Shown here piece after piece: positions 1 through 11,699 of a stretch of DNA of 64,000 nt. This stretch comes from Mycteria americana. Its lineage: Eukaryota; Chordata; Aves; Ciconiiformes; Ciconiidae. How positions within the stretch are numbered: the stretch's first letter is position 1; each line of letters starts with the position of its first letter. Location of the stretch: NCBI RefSeq assembly GCF_035582795.1, contig NC_134365.1, positions 79,961,635 to 80,025,634 on the forward strand, in the 5' to 3' direction. The notes beneath the pieces are model-generated. The model had not been told where the DNA came from, ran no database searches, and worked only from the letters and a program-made list of their open reading frames with translations. A program made the position numbers and the translations under genes.

Positions 1-1232
1 AGACTGATTTAACACCTAGCTTCCATGCCTGCCTATAGTAAGACTGAAATGCAAGCCAGCCTGTGAAAGCAAGGCATTTTCTACCTACAGGAACGAACTG
101 TCATTTGATCTTTGCTGCAGTGCGGCCCTCATATGTTTTAGTTTTTAAAGCACTTCTTGCAAAATGGAAATCCCAGGAAGCAAGCTCTTAAACGGTTCCT
201 TGTCTGTGGCACATCTGAAATGGAATGTCTTGTCTCAGGGAGCCGTTTCCATTTGTTTTTATTTGCACCTGAATTGATGCTCAGCTTAGTGGGTCTTCAT
301 GAGAGGAAACAGAAAGGGAAGGTCCAGGTTCAGAAATAAGCAGAGAGCAAAATGGTGAGAAATAGGATCTCTTCTCTGCTAGTTGCAGGAACACCACTCA
401 GCACAGTGCATTGCCTGACCCTGGACGTCCACATGCTCCTGCCATGCCAACACATGTTAGATGTGAAGAGCACCCTAATAGAAGTACTTGACCTAAACTG
501 AACAAATTTCCTAATTGCAGTAAGACAACACTTGAGGGTGTGGTTACCACAGAAAATCACACCCATGGACAGATTAGGAGCACCTGGCTGCACCTCATGC
601 CTCCTAATGTCCCAGGGGCATGATTATCTCATCAGGTGCCACCTGCCAAGTCTTGTTGCTGAGAAGCTGGCTTTGGCACGCTGTGTAGTTGGGGTGGGGA
701 AAGGAAAGGAAAGGAGAGGAGCACACAGGGGTAGGCACACATGCTTGTCCCAAGTGCATTCCTTAAAACTGAGCATTTACACCAAGACAATGCCTTGGTT
801 CTGCTCAGAAGCACGGCTGCATTTAGGAGTTAGAAAAGAGAAAGCTGTTGTTTCTAAATCCTGTCCCGCACCCCACATCCTCAGCACAGCTTGCATTGTG
901 TGTTACTGGTTAATGGACATCCCTGAACTTGCCATTCTCCAGCCACAACTTTTCCAACCACTCAGTGCAGCCTACAAGAGACCCAAACAGATGGATGAGC
1001 CTGGAAAATTGCTTGGCTGGCAATTTTCAAAATGTTTTGCCCTTTTTCTCGCAAAAGAGGACAAAGCCAAAGTGAGACACAGGCTTTATGACTTCTGAAG
1101 TGCTCTGACCATGAAAACAGCATGCCAACTTCAAAGTAGATAGCATGTGTCCAGGTGAGGTTATGCTGTGCACATTGCCTCTGCATGCAAGTCCTTCTCA
1201 TCTCTCCTATTCTCTTTCATCCCCGGTTCAAG

Positions 1233-1377
1233 GTGTGAAGCCTAACCTCCACACAGCAATTAGTGGATCACGGCCCAGCAAGAGAAGCCAGACCAAACCT
1301 CTGCCTCTGCCAAGGCTGTTGAGCTCCTCCGGAGCAACGAAGATCGTAAAACACAAGACAAAGCTCTGAGCCCAGAG
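1233..1377 (+). other. possible antisense exon (splice-site pair only)
   Basis: On the plus strand, antisense to WNT7B, a pyrimidine-rich stretch ending in AG at 1231-1232 is followed 145 bases later by a consensus donor, CAGAG then GTAAGT, at 1378. A short frame covers most of the segment but stops at 1369 and resembles nothing I know. Paired splice signals of this quality occur by chance in tens of kilobases, so this is only a candidate exon of a non-coding antisense transcript. Confidence 0.12.
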
Positions 1378-2644
1378 GTAAGTTACTCTCGGTCGAAAGG
1401 ATCTGTCTGGGGAAAAATCATTCAGAGATTAGACTAATCCAGAGTCTGATGACCTTTAGGTCATAGTGCAAGAACTTCCTCTTTGATACATCTTTTACAA
1501 CATAACCAGAGTGACATTAACAACAATAACCTGACCCCATCCCTCCCCTCAGAAGCACCTACCCTGGGCAGAGCTCCCCAGACACAGAGAAGGGAGAAGA
1601 ACAAAAGACTCCAGGAAGTCTACTAGGGATGTGCCAATCTAATTATTATGGGCGGTGCTCAGAAACTGTGATGAGAGGTGCCAATAAAAGAAAACAACCA
1701 AAAACTGTAAAGCTAGGTGATGTACCCTTTAGGCCATGGGAGTGGAGAAAAAGGAATTTACTATGAATCAGATTAGGCTATATTTATTTGTACTCCCACC
1801 CTTGGCCATTTTGATAGCATCACAGTCCACTGGATTTGAAGCTACCCTGACAGACTTAGCTGTAGCCCACAGCAGTAGGGAATAGATTTAAGCCCTATCC
1901 TTTGCTCCTTGCTCACTGTGCTTGCTGTACAGCAGTGCTGTTCTCCATCCAGCAAAATCCTTCTCTCCTTTAAGGTTCAGCACAACAGGTCTGATTCAGA
2001 AATGTTCCCCTTCCTCTTCATTCCCCTTGGATTTCTCACCCTGAGTCATCGGACTACAATATAACTTTAATGTGGAAAGTTTTGTGGGTACGTTTTGTTT
2101 TCTTTTAAGTTCAGAAAAGAAAAGGTACAACCAGAGGGGGAAAAAAAAGTGTCTCATGGTTGAGAGGACTCTTTTAACCAAGCAGTCACATGGCTCCCTG
2201 GCGAGCAGCCAAAAGAGTCATGAGAGATGCTGCCATTCCCCTCAACACTCCCTTAACCATGTCCTGCCTGCTACCCAGCTTGCCACCGGCCACCTCACAC
2301 TCTGAGGCCAGCAGCTCTCCTCGGCCAAGCCTTGCTTGGCTGTGCCCATGGGTGGCTGGCTGGCTCCTGTGGAAAGGAGAGGCACTGTCAGAAATGATGC
2401 TTCTGACTTTGGTAAGTGGCACTTTCTCCTGCGCTCTCCCCGAGGCCTCACTGGACATGGCGGTGAAGTAGGAGATAGGGATGCCGTGTTTCAGATGAGA
2501 CACAATCATGCCATCTCTGCTGCTTGTGGTCGGAAAAGAACCACTGAAAGTAATGACGTGGCACTTACACCACATTTTCTGTTTTCAAAGTGCTGTGGCA
2601 GCTTTCGCTCTCCTGCCCCTCCCCTACCTCCAAGCCATGCCAGC

Positions 2645-2690
2645 ATTGTTATTGCCCTATTAAAGCTGAGGGAAACTGAGGCAGGCAGAA
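2645..2690. repeat. MIR-like SINE core remnant
   Basis: The segment reads like the conserved core of ancient MIR/core-SINE elements: a 'ttattgccctatt' block followed by 'gagggaaactgaggcagg'. In mammals and birds this core is usually 'cccattttacagatgaggaaactgaggc'. Only about 45 bases align by eye and the flanks are not recognisable, so it is a short degraded fragment at best. Confidence 0.3.
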
Positions 2691-2990
2691 GTCAGGATAC
2701 TGCTGTTCAGCATCTCGGGCATCGGTCCAGTCTCAGACCTTGCCTGTCTTCACTGCAGAGCAAAACCCACCATGGAAAAGCATAATCTTTAGAGGGGCTA
2801 TCCTGCTGCCCTGGCCAGCATCCAGATCCATGAGAGAAGCACTTGGGCTTTTTCAGATGCTTTCTTGCCTTGCTGCCAGGGATGTTTGGACCTGTGCTGG
2901 TCCTGCATGTCCATACAGCTCTGCCAGGCACTACATAGCAGCTGCTGCATTCCACCCCAGCAGTGAGTGAAATGATCCTTGCCCAGTTCA

Positions 2991-5900
2991 CTTGAATACT
3001 GGGAGGATTAATTCACTTATGATCCTTGAATGAAAGAAACTATTATTAAATAGTAGTCACATTTCATAATTATGTCTCACTTCAGCCAGATTAGGAAGGT
3101 GGATATGATAGCCAGTCCCAGTACTGCAGCACTTAAACAATTTTAAATTGTTTTCCAGGCCCTACTTGCAGGCAGACAGTGGTTTATATCTTTATGGCTT
3201 ATGCTTACTTCCAGCTTTGAAAGTTGGGCTGCCCCACAATGCCTTGCACATAACGAGCAAATGCCACAGTGCTTTTGAAGTGCTTCTCCCCTCAAAAAAT
3301 AAATAACATTTTGTTTTTATGTCAGCTCTTACTGGCACCAGAGGCCATAATGATTCTTTCAATAGCACATAGAACTGATTTTGGGTTTTGTCTGACATGG
3401 CCTCCTATTAATATTGCTTTTGCTGTATGTTCTTGGGAAATATGGCCACATTCCCTTTAAATTGCATAATATGGCAGCCTGTGCCAAGGCTGTACTCGAA
3501 TGGATACTGGAAGAACAAGGCTTGTGCTGACTTTCTGTTCGGTTCTCCTCTCACTTGCACCAGAGTCACTCCGTTGACTGCGGCAGAGTTGCTCCTGCTT
3601 TATTGACTTGCTGAGCTGAGCTGTGGACATAAGCCCAGGGGAGAGAAGACTTGGGCCCTCAGGGCTGAAAAGACAAGGTATAAGAGCTCCCAAAATGCTG
3701 CACAGATCTATAGCCATGGCCATCCAGAAAAAAATATTTTTGAATGCCTTTGTTGTGCATTCCAGGTATGTGCTGGTGGAAGATACAACTCATCAGCACT
3801 ATCTTTGCACCACAAATCTGCCAGTAAAGTCCCTGGAGTTCAAGCAATTTTGAAAGTGGTGCCACTGATTAGCAACAGGGTGGCTCTACTTCAGATAAAA
3901 AATTTGGGACACACAGTACAGTGACCAGTGGACTTGGTGCCACTTCACAGGGGAAAATTCTTCTGCCACATGTTAAACATCTGAGGCTAGCTTTTGCCCT
4001 CATTTGCACACTTGCTATACCACTGGATGTCCTTTTTTTCTTATTACTTAGGAACTCAGGGTGAAATTTGACCTTGGACAAAGAGCTGGAACAAAGACTA
4101 TGTCACCATGATGATTAAGTGGGATTTTTGCATAAACGTGAATTTTATTCTTTGTGGGTTCCTGCCACGAGGGAAATCTGATCCACAAGCATAGGCTGAA
4201 AAGAAAATAAATGTTCAAAACTGTAACTACAACGTGGGTACAAACTGTATGCACTATTAAAATTATTTCCAGAAAAAGATACAATAACTCTCTAATTTAG
4301 CCTGTCTTCAGATTTTCTAAAGAAGGTATGATTTGCTGTAAAATAATTAATAGGTGATAATTATCTTACTGTCAGATCCTAGTGGAAGAAAGTTTTTTTT
4401 ATGATGAGAGCAACTATTTGGCCTTAACTATCTTAACTTTAGAAAAGCTGAACTGAACTCCATTAGAACTGAACGAGGCAGCTAACTTTCAGCTCCATCG
4501 CACTATCAAGAAAACTGCCTTTTAGAAAGAAAGCCCAAGAAAAAAGCGAGGAAAAGACAAATCAGTGCTTTATCTAACGGTTTGTCCTAACAACATTTAG
4601 GCAGTAACAGAAGGGAGAAGTCATAGAAATATACTGCATATGGACAGAAAAACCTACTGAAAAACCTGCTGAAAAACTGAGGAAATACTTTAAGTCTCTG
4701 TATCTAGAATTTCTTCACATTCGCTCTAGTTGAAGTATTTGTAATGCTCCTCATGCATGTGTTGGAGCAAAAGCAAATACATAGGAGTTGTCTTGACAAG
4801 AAGCAGCCAGCAAGTCCTATGCAGCTCTCCGCAATGGAGGGAAAATATATTCTTCTACCTTTCAGGGAGGATTGAAGGGAGAGTAAAAGAGAAGGAGAGG
4901 GTGCTAATAACCCTTGAAGGACTGAAAGGCATTCTCCAGGAACCTGCCTTCCTTGGCTTTTCTTCCAGAGCACTCTTGTGCCTGAGGTCCGGGTCTTTCT
5001 TAGCCTCCCAAGTAATTCTGGGCTGGTAAACCTGAAGCTTTCGGTGACAAGTTTGTTCAGCTCATTGCCAGGGTATTCACAAGTGCATGGCACAATCCCA
5101 GAACCCAGAAGTCATGGAGATTTTGCTTTTGTGCGTAGATATTTTGGTCACGGTTCTCATGACTAGAGGCCTGGCTGATTCTCGTACAACTCTTCCACGT
5201 GGAGCGCTGCTGTAATACTGTATGAGTTATATACCTGGGGCAGGTTGGGGTAATGCTGTACAGGAGGGCAGTGAAGCATCAAGGAGGAAAGAGCAAAAAT
5301 AATGAGAAGAACCAAGCAGACAGGTGAACCTGGAGTTGCAGCAAGCCATCTGTCAGGTAGTTAGCAGGTAGAGGTGTTTTGCCAGCATGCATGAAAGACA
5401 CCGGTGAGAGTCCACGGAGGGTAAAACGACATGCAAAGGTTATGGGCTGAAGAAATCGGGCTTGCAACATTAACCAGTTCTGTAACATGTGGTGTCAGCA
5501 CGTCTGCAGAACTCCTTTGATCTATAGCTGGTCCCAGGTTTCTGTTGCTTATGGTAACTTGGAAGGACTAGAGGGTTAAACTGTGTTTTGGGGGTTAGGA
5601 ATCTCTCTGACAGTATTTCAGTCGAAACTACACAGTCCCATGCACTGAGAAAACACTTGGCACTGTTCTGCCTTTAGCATGCCGTATTGCCAGGTACACA
5701 TGGGGCATTTTTTTCCATTGCATAATATGTGTTTGTCAGTCTAACTGTATAATTGCAGCTCGCTTTGTTTAGCTCTTTAACACCTCCTTTGAAATATTGT
5801 CTTCTGAGGGATTAGCCTTGTTCTTTGCTTAATATGCAAGCATATCTGTATTTAATCTTACCTACTCATCTGAATATTTTATGCTGCTTTATACCCACTT

Positions 5901-7950
5901 GTTATATTATGTTAGTAATGCAGCACACGTAATAATTCCGTGCTGTCATCCTACAAATTTGGGATGCTGCCACCTTTCCTTATAATTACTTAAGTCATTA
6001 CTTTTTTTTCAATTTTAAGGCATGCTAGACATCTAATTCTCAGAACCTGCTTGCCACAAAGGATTGAGAGAGGTGCCTACATCCAAATGCATTTGGATTC
6101 AAGGATATTCAGAACTTGGGTGTTTGGCCTAGACCATGGCAGGGAGAGGGTGGCCAGTCACAGATTTACCAAAGCTCTGCAGTTTTAGACAGGAAATTTT
6201 AGTCTGGGTCTCTCAGAGAAATGGTGGACTTTATCTTCTAGAGCTACCAAGAAGTCATATCACAAACGCTCTCCCATCTTTGTGTGGCAGCTTCAGTACA
6301 TGGAAATAGCCTGTATGAGGCAGGTGAGCCAAGCTCACAGTGATTATTATGGCAGCCCAGCATGCAAATATTCTTTATCTTTCTTGTTTCTGCTGAGCAA
6401 AAGCATTGGCTTTAGGTGATCCTGAAAACAGTCGATACCCTTTGGAGGTTCCACCTGTTCTGTCTCTACGTCAACACATCTCTGGGGGACAGTAAAGTTG
6501 AAGTCCTATTCCAAATCCTCTTATAGATTACTATTATTACAGTACCATGTAAAAGGAATATCTAAGGATCTCAACAGAGCTCTCCTCGGGCACAGGACAC
6601 TGCACAAATAGGGGTCGAGAGAGCGAGCTTGCCGTAAAGAGTGCATGGTCTCAGTTATAAGATGAATAAGGTGCAAAAGCAGGGAAATGACGGATTTACA
6701 CCACAGTCCAGTGACTGAGCCAGGGACGATCCTCTTCCCATAACAGCCAGTTTTATCACAGAGGTCGATACAGCCCTGATCTAACTGGGATGGGAAGAGT
6801 GGGCCAGATTGTGTAGCCCTGACTGTATCAGCTAATGTGGGAGCATCAGCCACCCTGGTTGATATTAATGGGGAAGCTGTGCCCACCGTCCCCTTGAAGG
6901 GTCTGCACCACAGAGCAGGCTGGCTGCTCTCTGCTTGTGTAGCTCCCTCCTGCACTGCACAGGCTAAGCAACAAGCTTCAGGGACTCCCTCCAGCAGTCC
7001 TAACCTTTAGGGATTAGGCATGAGTACTTTCCTGTAGGCATATAAAAAATATGCGTTCTCCTAGCCCGCTTCCCACAGGTATGGAAAAGCCCTGTTGTAA
7101 AGCATGTGGAATTGCAAGGACATGGGAGCATCGGCAGAATAGATGCAAAACATGCAGAGGATTTTTCTCCCTCTACATTTCCTAACCAGCCAGTAATATC
7201 TACTCACTAACATAAATTATTTGCTGTATTATGGTGTTAGAATACGTAGCCGCTTTGAAGATTTATGCTGTTATTACTACATACACACACTCTTTCTTAC
7301 GAGTTATTCCCAATCGCTTTATAGCAGATAACTGAATTAACTCCGTCTAGGTACCAGCAGATAATCCCCAAAATAAGCTTCTTAAGAACCAACTCTCATG
7401 TTGCTAGCAAATGCATCCAAACCTAAAGAAGATGAATGGTGAAAGGAGTACACAAATGGAAAGTTAGACTAGCACCATCTTCTTTAGAAGAAGCTAAATA
7501 TGTGTATGTGTACAGACACACGCGCACTCAAACATGCACTGCAAGAAACGCTGCCAGACAGTATTATATATAATCCTGTTTTTTAGACATTTATACTAAT
7601 TACATCGATATTATTAAATGTCAGTTTTATACTTTAAATATGTAATTGGATTACCAAAATATGTCCAGAGCATTAAAATGCATCAATCATCCTACTACCA
7701 GCTATTCTAGCTGCAGTCAGTTTTCTTTTTCGAAAAGTCAGGCACTAATTGCTTCTGGTTGTAAAAATGTTTACAGTGTCTCAGAGGGCCAAAGGTTAGT
7801 AGGCAAGCACACCAAAGAAGATTACTTTATCAGATAGCATACTTACAATGTAGAAATCAATTTTATAAAGGAGTTGGTTCTTTAAACTAATTTTGGATGT
7901 AGGCTACTATAACTTTCTTCCCAGCCAATGCACACAAAACAGAGGCCCCA
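2991..7950. other. AT-rich intronic sequence, no feature recognised
   Basis: I see no conserved coding frame, RNA gene or recognisable transposon here. All open frames are short and unlike any family I know. There are scattered AT-rich blocks and a short CA-rich patch near 7500-7530. Confidence 0.6.
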
Positions 7951-7951
7951 G

Positions 7952-8035
7952 TGCCTTTTTCATTCTGAAAATGATATTTGATTTCATCGTTGCCTTTTTC
8001 ATTCCGAAAATCCCATTTCATCACGATGGGATTTT
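7952..8035. repeat. imperfect tandem duplication with a small hairpin
   Basis: The block starting 'tgcctttttcattctgaaaa' at 7952 is repeated directly at 7991 with one substitution in its first 20 bases and a short deletion further on. Each copy ends in 'atttcatc'. The second copy carries an inverted repeat: 'aaaatccca' at 8007-8015 and 'tgggatttt' at 8027-8035. It looks like a local duplication rather than a known transposon. Confidence 0.6.
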
Positions 8036-8074
8036 TGCTTTACGGCTTTTCTAGCAGAATAAACGAGCTGCATC

Positions 8075-8900
8075 GTATCCCCCCCGCCCCGCCCCGACTC
8101 ACATGCACCAGGAGAGACAGAGCACGGACACCCTGCGCTCGGTTTGCTCGTCCACTACATCTTGCCCCTGGTAGGTTCGTCTTTAGCCCTGAAGGACCAG
8201 CAACTCCGAGGCCGAGGAGTTGTTCCCACAGCCAAAAGATGATAGAGATCTCGGGCAAAATTAACGTAACCATTGACAGTGCATGAGAGCTCACTAAATA
8301 GTAGCTTGGGAAGCATCCTCCCCTCCGGAGAGCGAGGGTAGCAGAAACAGACACCAGAAGATAATGCTCGAACAGGCTCTACTATGCTTTAATCTTCACA
8401 AGCTACCATTAGTAAGCCAGAGAAGTATATTTACCCACAAGATAAACACCACAAGTTCGCTCGGCTACTATCCATTAAGCACTGAAATAACTCCTCTTTC
8501 TTTCAACTTTCAGCCGGGAGCGAGGCGAAGCAGCGCGCCCGGCTCTCCCCGCCGCTGCTCCCCGCTGACGGGGGGCGAAGCGGGGGACACAACTGAGGTG
8601 CAGCCAGCCCGGCCGGGGGCTGGGGCCGGGGCTGGGGCCGGGGGCGGCCCGGGGGGAGAGCGGGGGGGCCCGGGCAGCCTCTCCCCGCCGGCCGCGGGCG
8701 CGCTGCTGTCTCCCCGGGGAGGCAGCCGGCTCCGTCCCTCCGGAGTGATGGATGGAGGGAGGTGCGCGCTGGTTTGGGGCTCCGCTTTGTTGGGTTTCAC
8801 CTCCTGATCCCTTTCCCTTCTGCTCTGCTGGACTGCAATAGCCACCTCGGCTCCGGCTCCGCGGGTCCAGCTCCGAGTGACCTGCCGCTGAGGGGATGAA
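8075..8900. promoter_or_regulatory. CpG island A in WNT7B intron 1
   Basis: The sequence changes from AT-rich to strongly GC- and CpG-rich, densest at about 8510-8740, where there are GC boxes, G-runs (gggcggcccgggggg) and repeated 'ggggctggggcc' units. Open frames on both strands are low-complexity products of the GC content and match no protein I know. It lies about 9.5 kb downstream of exon 1. A role as intragenic promoter or enhancer island is inference. Confidence 0.7.
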
Positions 8901-8929
8901 CTGGGGATGGCACAGGGAAAGGCGAGGGA

Positions 8930-9480
8930 GCATTATTTATCCGCAACAAGTTCTCATTGTCGCGGGGCAGCGCTCAAAAGATCCCCAAGCAGTTCGCTCT
9001 AAATAAAGCAGGCATTGCTTCCCTTGTATTTCCCCTCAGCAGTCGCCTTAGTATTATTATTATACTTCTATAGCTTTTGCTTTCGGACCTTATAATTATG
9101 TCACACAGCAAGGGAAACCGCTAGCATCCCAGCATCTGGTGTGCGGTTTAAAACTTTTGTTTCAAGATTCGAACTATTTATAGAAGGAAAACTTTGTAGG
9201 ATAGTAATTTCCTACGGTTTTGAGAAAAATATGGCTACGCTTATATTAAAAGGGTGTATTTATTTATTTATTACGACTCCTTCCTCCTGTTTCAAAAAAA
9301 AAAAAAAGATAGCACTGCAATTTTTTTTACAAGCTACTGGTCACCTACCAGCAGACATATCCCGCCTGTGAACAGAAACAGGCAGCTCTGACTATTTGGT
9401 TTAATCAATAGCATCCACCCGAATTAAACGTAACGTGCTTCCATAAATCAAGCGCCTTTAAAAATCGGTAGCCAAGGCAT
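8930..9480. other. AT-rich segment between CpG islands
   Basis: No gene is seen. The sequence contains several TAATTA- and TTATTTAT-like homeodomain and AT-hook type motifs and a poly-A tract at about 9294-9307. Its complex, non-repetitive composition between two CpG islands would fit a conserved regulatory element, but conservation cannot be judged here. Confidence 0.3.
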
Positions 9481-9597
9481 GTGCATTGCATTAAGAATTA
9501 AGAACGTAGAAATAGGCGTTTAGTTTCTTTTTATGGGTGTGTTTATTCCTACTTTTCTTCCATAGCGGTGGGTTATATTTTTCTATAGCCCGCAGAA

Positions 9598-9703
9598 AAT
9601 ACGCGCGCACACACAGAGGAACCCACGCACACGTGCTTGTTTACGTGCATGCGCTCCCGTGCATGCATACAGAGAAAAGGAACGATATATATACGTATAT
9701 ATA
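9598..9703. repeat. alternating purine/pyrimidine tract with 18-bp palindrome
   Basis: A CA/CG-rich alternating tract (acgcgcgcacacac..., then gtgcatgcgc...) leads into a perfect 18-bp palindrome at 9686-9703, centred on ACGT within an AT repeat. Such tracts favour Z-DNA or cruciform structure in vitro. No function can be assigned. Confidence 0.6.
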
Positions 9704-9739
9704 AACCCACATGCAGTTCAAGGGTAGGAGCTCCAATTT

Positions 9740-11040
9740 TGTACCCGCCGGGGTGCAAAAAGGTCTGAGCCCGGCACGGGGCTGGGAGAGGGGGGAAATC
9801 CGCCCGCACCCCGCAGCTGAGGTGAATGTGAGGCCGGGGATACCGAGGCGGGTTCCCCGTCACCGAGCAGAGCTCCCCCGAGCCGAGGTGAGCCCCTGTT
9901 CCGCGGCTCCCGGGCGGCCTGGGCCGGACCCGAACCGCCCGCTGCGCTTCCCAGAGCTCCCCCGGGCCCGATCCCCGAGTCCCGGCACGGAGGGTCACGC
10001 CGTGCCCCGGGCTGGGGGGATGCTCAAGGGAGGGAGAAGGGTCCCGATTTCAAACCGGCTCCACCGACCGGGGGACCTGCCGCCCCCAGAGCCCTCCTCG
10101 CCCCACGGCTGCCCCAAAGCGCGGTCAGGTCTCGCCCGGAGTGCGGGAGAGCGGAGGCCCTTGACAGCCCCCCGGCAGCCCCTCCGGGCTCCGGCGTGCA
10201 GCCCCGGCCGGGCCCGGCTCCCCTCGGCACCGCGGCTGGCCGGCGCGGGGACCCCGGCCCGCCGTCCCGGCCCCCTCAGGCGGCGCCCGGCGGGGACGGA
10301 GACCTGCCGGGGGACCTGCAGGAGCACGACGGCAGACACTCTCTCCGCAGCCCGCACGGACTAAGCCCGGCCGCTACTTATCCACCGCAACGTTAGATAC
10401 AGATATAGATATTAAAAAAAAAAGAGACCGAAACTCCTTGCAGTCCCACCCACCGACTCTCATTTCCCCCACCCCTACCTCCACCCCCTTCCTCACAAGG
10501 AAAAGGTCCTGGAGCCAGCTCTAACTGCGGGACTGGAGATCCCTCCGGAGCAAAAGCAGCCGGCTAGCAAGCGCCTCCGCGGCCGGGGGGCTCTCCCCGG
10601 GCGGCGGGGCTGGGCGCTCGCCGCCGGCTGCAGCAGCCCCGCGCTCCTCGGGATCTCCGCGCAGAAACACCCTTCCCCCGACGAGCGCGAAGCGATGCCC
10701 ATCTCCGGTTTGGCAGGAGGAGGAGTCGGGGTCGGAGTCCCCAGGGGAGACGCCGGCCGCTCCATGCCCCGTTGCCCCGCCGCCCTCCAAGGTGCGCCGC
10801 CCCCGCTGCGGGCACGCCGGGCCCCGGCCCCGCCGGCGGGGCAGCCCCGGGAGTTACCTGGCGCTCTGCACCTTCCCCCGGCAGGGTCCGACCAGCAGCG
10901 CCAGCACCGCCACCAGCACAGCACCTCCGCCGCCACCACCATCCTCCTCACCACCACGCACCGCACGGAGCTGCCGCCCGTGCTGGCTTCTCCCGGCTCC
11001 CTCTGCTTGCTTTGCGCATTGCCCCTAGGTAGCTGCTAGC
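9740..11040. promoter_or_regulatory. CpG island B in WNT7B intron 1
   Basis: This large CpG-dense block has two cores, about 9760-10370 and 10540-11000, separated by an AT-rich spacer with an A-run near 10412-10423. The cores contain many GC boxes and runs of G and C. Long open frames appear in all directions, as expected where stop codons are rare. The right-hand core contains the candidate alternative first exon that ends at 10858. It could be a second promoter for WNT7B, but no core promoter element stands out. Confidence 0.7.
10858..11024 (-). other. candidate alternative first exon of WNT7B
   Basis: Read on the minus strand, a frame of 55 codons opens after a TAG at 11027-11025 and runs to a good splice donor, CAG then GTAACT, with the last exon base at 10858. 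The last codons encode AVLVAVLALLVGPC followed by RGKVQSA, a textbook signal-peptide shape (hydrophobic core, then small residues). The frame leaves two bases at the donor, the same phase as exon 1 (18295), so it could splice onto WNT7B exon 2 in frame. Against it, this frame has no ATG. The nearest ATG (10942-10940) is one frame off, so a non-AUG start, an upstream exon or a sequencing indel in the GGT/GGC run would be needed. The leucine/valine run could also be chance translation of CTG/GTG-rich DNA. Confidence 0.3.
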
Positions 11041-11341
11041 GGGGTCATTTCACACGGTATTTTGAGAGAGAAAAAAAAAAATTAAAAAAAAAAAAATCTG
11101 GATCACTTACAGGTAACTCCCACTGGTAAGGATGAGGAAAATCTGAGGGTAATACACTGAGAGTAACACACTGCGAGATGAAAAAAGGATCATGGCTGAA
11201 TCCCGTTTACACTCTTGGAGTTCGCTTCCTTGGTTATTCCTTTCTGGCCCCCCCTGGTCGTAATTCCCCACCCTTTTTGGTGTCAGCTGTGGCTTGAATC
11301 TGAGTTGGAATCCAGTCCCTTGGGTTTGGGGGGGCTTTGTC

Positions 11342-11364
11342 TGTTTGTTTGTTTGTTTGTTTGT
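11342..11364. repeat. (GTTT)n microsatellite
   Basis: About five and a half uninterrupted copies of a TTTG/GTTT tetranucleotide are present. Confidence 0.9.
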
Positions 11365-11418
11365 ATTGTTGTGTCTAGTATTCCCCTGGTGCTAATGCTG
11401 CTCCCTGTGCAGAGTATG

Positions 11419-11451
11419 TGCTGCTGCTGCTGCTCTCGCTGCTGCTGCTGC
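11419..11451. repeat. short interrupted (CTG)n repeat
   Basis: Two runs of CTG/GCT triplets are separated by 'ctctcg'. In one plus-strand frame they would encode a leucine-rich run, but no start codon lies in that frame nearby, so I treat this as a simple repeat. Confidence 0.85.
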
Positions 11452-11552
11452 CTCTGGGCTCCTGCCTGTCATGTCTCAGTGGTTGGAAGTTGTTACAGTG
11501 GGTTCTCGTGTTGGAATGAGGATGGTTTAAGGGATCTGGATGGCAGAAAGTG

Positions 11553-11578
11553 CCTCTCTCTCTCTCTCCCTCTCTCTG
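11553..11578. repeat. (CT)n microsatellite
   Basis: A CT-dinucleotide run with one interruption ('ccc') is present. A further pyrimidine tract ending in a long T-run follows at about 11635-11670. Confidence 0.85.
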
Positions 11579-11699
11579 TAACTCTCCTGAGACTCGGGGC
11601 TGCCATTGGGCAGTCAGTCACTGCAATCCGCCTACTTTTTTCTCTCCCTCTCCCTTTTTTTTTTTTTTAAAGGGGAGGATGACAATGGAGAGACACTGA

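Noticed and set aside
11402-11500. Leucine-rich, leader-like frame on the plus strand
   Set aside because: It comes from an interrupted CTG repeat and has no start codon in that frame; the ATG frame gives a cysteine-run protein instead.
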